Shown here: piece after piece, positions 1-7,633 of the stretch
Numbering within the stretch: position 1 is the first letter of the stretch
Layout: each line of letters begins with the position of its first letter
Origin: Burkholderiales bacterium
GTDB taxonomy: Bacteria > Pseudomonadota > Gammaproteobacteria > Burkholderiales > CAIKXV01
DNA: 11,511 bases
Direction: 5' to 3'
Assembly: GCA_014379045.1 (NCBI GenBank)
Contig: JACMMK010000095.1
Coordinates: 1-11,511 of the forward strand
Made by a program: the position numbers and the translations under genes
Notes under the pieces: model-generated
Seen by the model: the letters and a program-made list of their open reading frames with translations, nothing else
What the model was told of the DNA's origin: nothing
Databases searched by the model: none

Positions 1-230
1 GCGCCGTCGGGTCCAGTCCGATTCAGCCGTTCGATCTGCAGGGCTTCCGCGTTCGGCGCGCCGGCAACCACGTCGCGTCTGCCCGCGGGGTCCGAACGGG
101 GCCGGACGACTGCGCTCGCCACGGTCTCGTCTTCCGGCGGCGAACGGTCGACCCAGATCGCGGCACCCGCGCTCAACGCGAGCAGCGGCAACCAGATTTT
201 CCAGCGCGAGCGATTGACGGCAAGGATCAT
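1..230 (-). CDS. Small membrane-anchored protein of the secretion cluster, 3' end missing
   Basis: The gene starts with ATG at 230 and runs off the left edge, so only about 76 N-terminal residues are visible. Its ATG overlaps the stop of the preceding gene as ATGA, which indicates translational coupling. The protein begins MILAVNRSRWKIWLPLLALS: a short basic cytoplasmic stub, then one hydrophobic segment at about residues 11-26. A charged, proline- and arginine-rich stretch follows that would lie in the periplasm. This is the layout expected of a GspC/PilP-type inner-membrane protein linking the PilN/PilO-like complex to a secretin. No conserved domain is visible in the part seen. From memory, proteins at this place in similar betaproteobacterial clusters are labelled 'secretion system X translation initiation factor', a name likely caused by low-complexity similarity; the membrane anchor argues against that function. 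The reading frame is well supported, the function is inference from position. Confidence 0.72.
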   Translation of the reverse strand, partial: MILAVNRSRWKIWLPLLALSAGAAIWVDRSPPEDETVASAVVRPRSDPAGRRDVVAGAPNAEALQIERLNRTGPDG

Positions 231-847
231 CGCGCACGTACATACAGAGAGAATTCGACTTCGGCATCGAGCGCGGGCGCGCCGATCGACTCGCGCCGGA
301 ACTGCACGCTGTCGAGCGCGAACGACGGCACTTCGTGCAGGACGTCTTCGACGAAGGTGCGCAGCTGCGGATAGGCGCCGGTGATCGGCAGCTTGACCTG
401 ATAGCGAAGCAGCGGTCCGCCCGCCTCCGGTGCCAGCCGATACTGACCCTGCTCGAGCTTCAGCTGATGGCGCGACGCCAGCTTGACGAGGACGCCCAGC
501 ACGTTCGGAATCTGCGCCGTATCGGGGAATGCTTCGTAGAACGTTTCGAGACGGGTCGTGGGCGCCGACTGCCGCTCCGTGATGACGATCGACGGCTGCC
601 CTTTGCGCGCCTCGACTTCGCGCTCGAGACTGCTGCGCTCGAGTTCCAGCATCGGCTCGAGGTGCAGCTGCGAATAGAGCACGACGGCGACCCCGAGCAC
701 GAGCAGCGCCACCCCGCCCAGGCCGATCCATCCGAGACGATGGACGACGCCCGCAATGGCCCACGTCATGCGCGGCACGAGCGTCGCCGCACCGTTGCGC
801 AGCCGCCCCGCCAGGTGCGCGGGCGCCATCATGGCTTCACCCGCCAT
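227..847 (-). CDS. PilO/GspM-like inner-membrane assembly protein
   Basis: A bitopic inner-membrane protein of up to 206 residues. It has a basic N-terminus, one transmembrane helix at about residues 38-58, a helical region rich in Glu and Arg at about 60-85 that may form a coiled coil, and a periplasmic domain at about 100-206. That domain reads like the ferredoxin-like fold of PilO/GspM, with PITGAYPQLRTFVEDVL resembling the PilO motif that precedes a helix. These proteins pair with PilN/GspL to form the periplasmic part of the assembly platform. The start is uncertain. ATG 847 lies 19 nt inside the previous gene with a poor ribosome binding site. ATG 832 overlaps the upstream stop as ATGA and has GGGTGA before it, so it may be the true start, five residues shorter. 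Position after a PilN-like gene supports the call, though sequence similarity to PilO is only general. Confidence 0.82.
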   Translation of the reverse strand: MAGEAMMAPAHLAGRLRNGAATLVPRMTWAIAGVVHRLGWIGLGGVALLVLGVAVVLYSQLHLEPMLELERSSLEREVEARKGQPSIVITERQSAPTTRLETFYEAFPDTAQIPNVLGVLVKLASRHQLKLEQGQYRLAPEAGGPLLRYQVKLPITGAYPQLRTFVEDVLHEVPSFALDSVQFRRESIGAPALDAEVEFSLYVRAR

Positions 848-1365
848 GAAGCGGCGACCACGAAGCGCACCGGCCGCTGCGGATCCTGCGCCAGCGTTTC
901 ATGCGATTCGAGCCGGACCTCGGCGAGCACCGGCTGCTGCTGCAGCAGTTGCAGATAGTCGAGGATCACCGGCAGCGTCTTCGCCTCACCGGTCAGACGC
1001 ACCGTGCCATCCTGCGGGTCGGGGGTCATCGCGAGCAGGAACACCGAGGCATTCGCCGAACTCTCCAGTGCATCGAGCAGACCCGACCAGCGCAGGTTCA
1101 ACCGCCCCGCGACACGGTTGGCCTGTACGACTTCGCGCTGGCGTTCGGGCGTCATCGTCGCCTCGCCCGCCGGGCCCTGACTGCGCGGGCGGCTGGCCTC
1201 ACGCAGTTTCGTGCGCTGATCGCGGATCGTCGTGCGCTCGTCGTCAACGACGGTGAGCGACCAGATCCCGATCGCCGCGGCGACGGCACCGGCCGCGAGC
1301 AGCATCAACGATCGCGTGCGCGTGCGGGCGCGGCTGCGCGAGAAGTCGATTTCGAAGCGTGCCAT
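829..1365 (-). CDS. PilN-like inner-membrane protein (GspL C-terminal half equivalent)
   Basis: A 178-residue protein with an Arg-rich cytoplasmic N-terminus (MARFEIDFSRSRARTRTRS), one transmembrane helix at about residues 19-40, a charged helical stretch at about 41-90, and a C-terminal domain at about 90-178. The C-terminal pattern (W-x-x-LLDALE, then hydrophobic strands, then VRLTGEAKTLPVILDYLQLL) is typical of PilN and of the periplasmic part of GspL: a strand with a Gly, then a helix that tracks pairs of positions. PilN binds the cytoplasmic actin-like PilM through its N-terminal tail and pairs with PilO in the periplasm. Here it sits exactly between the PilM-like and PilO-like genes. 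The start lies 4 nt after the preceding TAG without a clear ribosome binding site, so translation is probably coupled. The family call is good; whether it belongs to a pilus or a secretion machine cannot be decided from this gene alone. Confidence 0.82.
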   Translation of the reverse strand: MARFEIDFSRSRARTRTRSLMLLAAGAVAAAIGIWSLTVVDDERTTIRDQRTKLREASRPRSQGPAGEATMTPERQREVVQANRVAGRLNLRWSGLLDALESSANASVFLLAMTPDPQDGTVRLTGEAKTLPVILDYLQLLQQQPVLAEVRLESHETLAQDPQRPVRFVVAASWRVKP

Positions 1366-1369
1366 CGCG

Positions 1370-2222
1370 CTAGCGCGCCGCTCGGGCGGAGGGTTTCAGA
1401 AACGGAAGCCCGGCACGCCGCGGCGGCGGGCTCGCAACCCACTCGAGCGCCCACTGTAAGCCACCCGCCTCGAGACGGGCATAGGGCGCGGGCACCGCGC
1501 CTCCCGCCTCACCGGTCACCCGCGCGTCCGGCCCCGGATAGACCAGCACCGGGGCGTCGGTCACCGATCCATCGGCCACGGGCACATTCACCAGCATCGC
1601 TTCGCGCGCGAGCACGTCGCCCAACTGGTCGAGGAAGGTGTCCGGCTGGATCGCCATCGTGCTCGCGCACATCCAGCCGCCCCGGTGCACCAGACCGACG
1701 AATGCGTGCGCGCCCTCGACGATGACGAGCCAGGCCGTCGGAGTACGCATGCGCCGCATCAACGCATCGATCCCGATCTCGCACATCGGACGGATCGCGT
1801 CGACGGTCAGGTCGGCACGCGTGCACGCCGCGGCGATGGTCTGCGGGATGTCGCTGTGCACGGCGACCGCCAGGCCGCCGCGGCCATACCCGGCCTCGGC
1901 CAGTTCGACATCCCAGTCGCGGGCCGCACCGCCGTACACGGTCTCGAAACGCGCGCGCGCCAGCGACAGCCGCTCATCACGCGACGAGACGCCTTCGACC
2001 CACGCGATGGCTTCGAAGCGAAGCAGTCCGGTCGACAGCTCGAAATCGACCGAGCGCGGCCCCCCGACGCCACTGGTCAACGCCCCATGCAACCCCTCGC
2101 CGAGCGCTTGCGCGTTCTCGTTCAGGCCCTCGCGATTGGCGCTCGTCACCAGCGCATGGCGCACCATGACATCGCCGGACACGCGTTCGAGCCGGTCGAG
2201 GTGGACCCTGATGACGACCGAC

Positions 2223-2242
<20 letters not shown>
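1370..2242 (-). CDS. GspL N-domain/PilM-like actin-fold cytoplasmic protein
   Basis: A 290-residue soluble protein with no signal peptide and no clear transmembrane helix. It starts with GTG at 2242, supported by a strong GAGGAG seven nt upstream; the start overlaps the gspE stop by 20 nt. The body alternates strands and helices as in the actin-like fold of PilM and of the GspL cytoplasmic domain, which bind the ATPase on the inner face of the membrane. The clearest parts are GLAVAVHSDIPQTIAAACTR near residues 124-143, reading like the domain that queries paired subunits, and AWLVIVEGAHAFVGLVHRGG near 169-188, reading like a nucleotide-fold hairpin. Similarity is faint: the call leans on position between gspE and a PilN-like gene. 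The C-terminus is Pro/Arg-rich. If correct, GspL is encoded here as two separate genes. I would not exclude a clade-specific protein without nucleotide binding. Confidence 0.7.
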
Positions 2243-3937
<1,695 letters not shown>

Positions 3938-3941
<4 letters not shown>

Positions 3942-5128
3942 TGGATGCTCCCGGCCAGCTCGAAGATCGGCATGTACATCAGCAGCACGACCGCACCGAT
4001 CAGCGCGCCGATGAACACCATCAACAAGGGTTCGAGCAACTTGACGAACCAGTCGAGCCAGCGCGACACGTCTTCTTCGTAGATGCGCCCGGTGCGTTCG
4101 AACATCTCGGCCATCTGGCCGCTGCGCTCGCCCACGCGCAGCATGCGTGAGGCGATCGGCGTCGTCAGCCCGTGCTGGGTCAGTGCCTCGGACAGCGACT
4201 CGCCTTCGCGCACGCTGGCGCGCGCGAGGACCACGCCATCGGCGAGCACGGCGGGCAGCATCCCTTTGGCCATGTCGAGCGCAGTGACGGCCGGGATTCC
4301 GCTCTTCAGCAACATCCCGACAGTGCGATAGAAACGCCCGAGAAAATACACCTGCACGCGATCGCGGATGTACGCGATACGCCACAGCGGCTTGCTGACC
4401 GCCTTGCGCACCTCGCGTGAACTCGCAGCCAGCCACAGCAACACGGCCAGTGCCGCGATGATGATCGCGACCAGCGTCTGGCGCCCGGCGATGAAGCCGC
4501 CCCAACCGAGCAGCATCCGGGACGCCCACGGCAGATCCCGACCGAGATCGCCGTAGATCGTGCTGAACTTCGGCACCAGGTAGACCAGCAGGAAGAGCGC
4601 AACCAGGCTCCCGACCCCGATCAGCAGCAACGGGTAGATCGACGCGCTGATCACCGTGCGCTTCAACACGTCGGCCTGCGCCTGATAGGCGACGAAGCGG
4701 CCGAGCGCCTCGGGTAGATCGCCGGTCTGCTCGCTCGCCTTGATCGTCGCGACGTACAACACCGGGAACGCGTTGGGCTGGCGCTCGAGCGCCTGCGACA
4801 GGCTGCGCCCGTCGCGCAGATCGTCGATCAGTCGTTGCAGAACGGCGCGCACCGCCGCACGCTGCTCCTTCTCGACCAGCGCCTCGAGCGACTCGGTCAA
4901 CGACAGGCCGGCGTCGAGCAGCGACAGCAGCTCGCGGCTGAAAGGCAGCAGCGGGAAGTTGCTGCGCGACCCAGGCAGGGCAGACCAGGCGCTGCGGCGC
5001 TCGCGCGCGATCAGAACGCGGTATCCGCGGTCCTCGGCACGATTCACCGCTTCGTCGACGTTCGCGTGCTCGGCGGCAAAGACTTCGAGCTGTCCCGCGC
5101 GGTTCACCGCCTTGATTTCAACGCGCAT
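3938..5128 (-). CDS. gspF: GspF-like inner-membrane platform protein
   Basis: The polytopic inner-membrane protein on which pseudopilin subunits are assembled, in contact with GspE. At 396 residues it has the usual family length. The N-terminal ~55 residues form a small cytoplasmic domain (MRVEIKAVNRAGQLEVFAAE...). Two T2SF repeats follow at about 62-190 and 265-390. Each carries the family signature, PFSRELLSLLDAGLSLTESL with ASEQTGDL in the first, and FYRTVGMLLKSGIPAVTALD with GERSGQM in the second. Hydrophobic helices are seen at about 163-187, 212-235 and 368-388, giving the expected three-helix topology. The ATG at 5128 lies 16 nt after the gspG stop, and the gene ends in a GTGA overlap with gspE. 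I see nothing missing or unusual. Homologues in type IV pili (PilC) share the fold, so the name follows from the neighbouring GspG. Confidence 0.94.
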
Positions 5129-5144
5129 GCGGCCTCCGCGACGG

Positions 5145-5612
5145 TCACCAGCTGGTCACGTCGGCACCGTCGCCGGCGCCTCCGGGTTGGCCATCGCGTC
5201 CCAGCGAGAACACGTCGTAGTCGCCGTGTTCGCCCGGGCTGCGGTACTGATACGGCTGTCCCCAGGGATCGTTCGGCAATGCTTTGGACAGATAGGGCCC
5301 GTCCCACTTCGCCTCGTTCGGCGGTCGGCCGTTCAACGCAGCCAGACCCTGTTCCGTCGTCGGATAGCGTCCGGTATCGAGGCGGTACTGGTCGAGCGCA
5401 CGCGCGAACGATTCGATCTGCGTGCGCGCGGTCTTGACCTCCGACTTGCCGACCTGGCTGAAGTACTTCGGCCCGACGTAGCCGGCCAGAAGCCCCAGGA
5501 TCACCATGACGACCAGCAGTTCGAGCAGCGTGAATCCGGAGAGCTTAGGGGCGCCAGGGCGCGAGGCTACCGGGCGCGCAGACCATGCTGCAGTTTGAAC
5601 GAATCGAACCAT
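5145..5612 (-). CDS. gspG: GspG-like major pseudopilin
   Basis: The main subunit of the secretion pseudopilus. A class III prepilin signal is seen as SG|FTLLELLVVMVILGLLAGYVGP: cleavage after Gly26, Phe27 as the mature N-terminus (normally N-methylated) and the conserved Glu at +5 (Glu31). The hydrophobic helix runs from about 27 to 47. The C-terminal globular part has the GspG hallmarks: LDQYRLDTGRYPTTEQGLAAL at about 73-93, DPWGQPYQYRSPG at about 115-127, and the Asp-rich calcium loop GRDGQPGGAGDGAD at about 138-151 before the terminal TSW. The 26-residue leader is longer than the six to ten residues common in GspG, and ATG 5612 has no clear ribosome binding site, but I see no shorter in-frame ATG, GTG or TTG between it and the cleavage site. 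It is the first gene of the operon. A prepilin peptidase must be encoded elsewhere. Confidence 0.93.
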   Translation of the reverse strand: MVRFVQTAAWSARPVASRPGAPKLSGFTLLELLVVMVILGLLAGYVGPKYFSQVGKSEVKTARTQIESFARALDQYRLDTGRYPTTEQGLAALNGRPPNEAKWDGPYLSKALPNDPWGQPYQYRSPGEHGDYDVFSLGRDGQPGGAGDGADVTSW

Positions 5613-5824
5613 TTGGAAACGCGTGCGAACGCCCGGCAGTACGCTGCCATGCGCGCGCAGGACTTCGAAAGAGAGACGACGTTTATGGCGTGCGCAGATG
5701 ACGGCGTGATGAATGTAACAGGGGGTGACCGTACCATGTATACCGACTTAACGGCCAAGGCTTGAGAAAGTGTAACTCGACGGGCGCATTCTCCAGCCGA
5801 GCCACCCGCTCGGGGAGACAAGCG
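5613..5824. promoter_or_regulatory. Divergent intergenic region between gspG and the small acidic gene
   Basis: This 212-nt gap is less GC-rich than its flanks and must hold the start signals for the leftward secretion operon and the rightward small gene. On the plus strand, GTAACA (5715-5720) and TATACC (5739-5744) stand 18 nt apart, each matching four of six bases of the sigma-70 -35 and -10 elements, with about 75 nt of leader before the gene. On the minus strand CATAAA (about 5682-5687) is a possible -10 without a good -35. No strong palindrome stands out. The assignments are guesses from weak matches. Confidence 0.3.
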
Positions 5825-6097
5825 ATGGATCGACCGTTGATGATCAAGCTCCTGGTGCAGGAATTCCTGGAACGCGTCGAACGGCGCCAGGGCCTGCGCC
5901 GCCTCGCCGAGATGCTCGAGAACGGGTTTCCCGGCTACGGCTCGCTGTCCGACGAGGATCTGGTCGACGAGATCGAGCGTCAGGGCCTGGCGACCCCGCT
6001 TCCGGATGAGGACGAGGACTTCGACGACCTCGAGGACTCGCTGGGCTTGGATGTCGAGTCGTATGCGCCGGCCAACGAGTTCGCCGACGAGCGTTAG
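5825..6097 (+). CDS. Small acidic protein of unknown function
   Basis: A 90-residue protein starting at ATG 5825, with GGGAG ending about seven nt upstream. I do not recognise the family. The first half (MDRPLMIKLLVQEFLERVER, then QGLRRLAEMLENG) is predicted helical and amphipathic. From about residue 43 the chain is very acidic, with DEDLVDEIE, then DEDEDFDDLEDSLG. There is no signal peptide, membrane segment or Cys. Codon usage fits a real gene of this genome: third positions are mostly G or C. It diverges from gspG and meets the DNRLRE gene head-on. A longer reading starting at 5762 is open but lacks a better ribosome binding site. It may be a small cytosolic binding or regulatory protein, but nothing in the sequence gives a function. 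The antisense frame open across this region lacks coding character. Confidence 0.75.
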   Translation: MDRPLMIKLLVQEFLERVERRQGLRRLAEMLENGFPGYGSLSDEDLVDEIERQGLATPLPDEDEDFDDLEDSLGLDVESYAPANEFADER

Positions 6098-6123
6098 CGG
6101 GTTGCTTGCAGCACCGCCGTACC

Positions 6124-6160
6124 GACGGCCACCGTCAGATCGACGGGGCGGGCGCCCCCC
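6124..6160. terminator. Possible hairpins between convergent genes
   Basis: Two short perfect stems lie in the 99-nt gap between the small acidic gene and the oppositely oriented DNRLRE gene. The first is GACGG (6124-6128), loop CCA, CCGTC (6132-6136). The second is GGGGC (6145-6149), loop GGGC, GCCCC (6154-6158). The position suits a bidirectional terminator, but neither stem is followed by a T-tract on either strand, so intrinsic termination is doubtful; short GC stems also arise by chance in such DNA. Confidence 0.25.
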
Positions 6161-6196
6161 GAACCCACGGGTCATGGTTGTGTGGATGAAGCCCGG

Positions 6197-6952
6197 TCAC
6201 GCGACCTTGCGCGCACGCAACAGCGCGCCGAGCACACCGACGACTGCGATACACCACCAGCCCATCGGTACCGGTACCGACGCGTTGGGTGTCGGTGTTA
6301 CATCCACCTCGAGGTAGGGCGCGGTAATGCCATTTTCCCGGCTGTCGAAGCGCATCGCGCTGCGTTGCGTTTCGTTGCCGATCATGATCCAGCCGAAATT
6401 CGTACTTGGCTGATTCAGCCAACGTTGCATATCGGCGGCCAGCGCGGGGGACGCCCATTGGTAGGAAGCGCTTTGAACCCCGACCACCAGGTTGGCACTG
6501 GGCGCGGCGAAATCGCCGCCGAGGCTGCCCCAAGGCGTCCGGCTACCGAAGAAGCGGAATCCCCAGGTCGCATCGTTCGCGCTCGCCGGTGCCCCCGCTC
6601 CGCCCGACCCCCCATTCGATGTGCCCTCGCCCCATGACGCATTGAGTGGGTGGAGCGAAATCATCTGGTCCGGGGAGATCGTTCTGGATAAAAACAGGGT
6701 CAATCTGGCGCCCGTGACGATCGACGCGGGCGGAACGCCCGACAGGTCGAAGCGGATCAGCGCGCGACGATTGCCCGCGCCGTTCGTCTGCCCGACCCAC
6801 AGATGGGGTCCGGCGCCATCGGCGACTGCAGTCGATTGATCGTTCAGGCTCGTATCGGCGACGGGAGCAAGGCGGACCGTCGCCGCCTGTACTCCCGCTA
6901 CCGTCAGCATGGCTACCGCAAACAGCAGACAGCGCATGCCGGGTCGAATCAC
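6197..6952 (-). CDS. Secreted DNRLRE-type protein with C-terminal sorting-like signal
   Basis: A 251-residue exported protein. A Sec signal peptide spans about residues 1-23 (MRCLLFAVAMLTVAGVQA, cut before ATV). The body has the pattern of the DNRLRE domain, a beta-sandwich related to carbohydrate-binding modules: RALIRFDLSGVPP with VTGARLTLFLSR at about 63-90, HPLNASWGEGTS at about 101-112, a Gly/Ala-rich loop, ATWGFRFF at about 128-135, MQRWLNQPSTNFGW at about 175-188, then RFDSREN and PYLEVDV. The C-terminus (VPVPMGWW at 226-233, a hydrophobic helix, then RARK) has the three parts of a PEP-CTERM-like sorting signal with an atypical motif. The GTG start overlaps the upstream stop as GTGA and no ribosome binding site is seen, so it is probably translationally coupled; ATG 6937 is the alternative start. 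It probably acts at the cell surface or in the matrix; the ligand is unknown. Confidence 0.86.
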   Translation of the reverse strand: MIRPGMRCLLFAVAMLTVAGVQAATVRLAPVADTSLNDQSTAVADGAGPHLWVGQTNGAGNRRALIRFDLSGVPPASIVTGARLTLFLSRTISPDQMISLHPLNASWGEGTSNGGSGGAGAPASANDATWGFRFFGSRTPWGSLGGDFAAPSANLVVGVQSASYQWASPALAADMQRWLNQPSTNFGWIMIGNETQRSAMRFDSRENGITAPYLEVDVTPTPNASVPVPMGWWCIAVVGVLGALLRARKVA

Positions 6953-7590
6953 ACGGCGCGCTTGCCGCGACGGCCGACCAGCCCCAGCAACATCAGACCA
7001 CCGCCGAGCAGCCAGGTCGCGGCCGGCAACGGGACGACCGCCGTCGAGATGGCGAGATCGTCGAGCACGACGCCGGTGCCGCTGAACGAGATCGAGGTGA
7101 TCTCGGCCGAGCTACGACCGATCCCGTAGAACACGCCGGCGTTCTCGCCTCCGGGCGTGTCGATGACCACGTCATGCGTCTCGAGCAGGCCGCCGACGCC
7201 AAACGCCGAGATCGTGATCACGCCGTTGGGTGAGAACGTATTCAGGAACGCCCCCGCCGTCGCGAACGCTCCGTTGAAGCTGAACGACATCGTGCCCGGC
7301 ACCACCGGGTCGAAGAAGGAACCTAACCCCGCAAAAACCTTGCCGACACCCCAGATGCCGTTACCGCCCAGATCGGCAATGAAGGCACCCAGCGTCGACG
7401 TCGAGCTCGGCGCGAACGTCGTGAACCCGCTCAGCGCGGTCGGACCCGTCGTCACGAAGCCGTCGAAACTTTCGAAGGTGACGACGTCGGTCGGGTTGAA
7501 CAACGTGGTTGTTAGAAACGCGTGCGACATTCCTGCCGTCGCCAGCATTCCCGCGCCGACCAGCGCGCGGCTTAGTAGACTGACTTTCAT
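6949..7590 (-). CDS. Secreted VPLPA-CTERM sorting domain protein
   Basis: A 213-residue exported protein. The start at ATG 7590 is chosen because AAGGA precedes it by about eight nt and a signal peptide begins there (MKVSLLSRALVGAGMLATAGMSHA, cut near residue 24); longer readings would bury it. The mature part is rich in Gly, Phe, Ser and Thr and looks all-beta. Its end, GIGRSSAEITSISFSGTGVVLDDLAI, follows the pattern common just before the anchor in PEP-CTERM proteins. The C-terminus is a classic sorting signal: VPLPA at 186-190, a hydrophobic helix at about 191-205, then RRGKR. Such signals are recognised by exosortase-type enzymes, normally encoded elsewhere in the genome. The gene follows phoX by 43 nt and overlaps the DNRLRE gene by four. 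The mature protein's role is not known; surface or extracellular matrix association is inference from the signal. Confidence 0.9.
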   Translation of the reverse strand: MKVSLLSRALVGAGMLATAGMSHAFLTTTLFNPTDVVTFESFDGFVTTGPTALSGFTTFAPSSTSTLGAFIADLGGNGIWGVGKVFAGLGSFFDPVVPGTMSFSFNGAFATAGAFLNTFSPNGVITISAFGVGGLLETHDVVIDTPGGENAGVFYGIGRSSAEITSISFSGTGVVLDDLAISTAVVPLPAATWLLGGGLMLLGLVGRRGKRAV

Positions 7591-7633
7591 TGGATCATCC
7601 TTTTTCGTTAAAGACCCGCGTCGATACAAGTGA

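Noticed and set aside
5567..6175. A 202-codon minus-strand frame across the gspG start and the small acidic gene
   Set aside because: It has no recognisable domain and no convincing ribosome binding site, and it spans the divergent promoter region. Codon bias favours the plus-strand gene.
6098..6196. Rho-independent terminator
   Set aside because: The GC-rich stems lack a following T-run on either strand, so it is listed only as a weak possible hairpin region.
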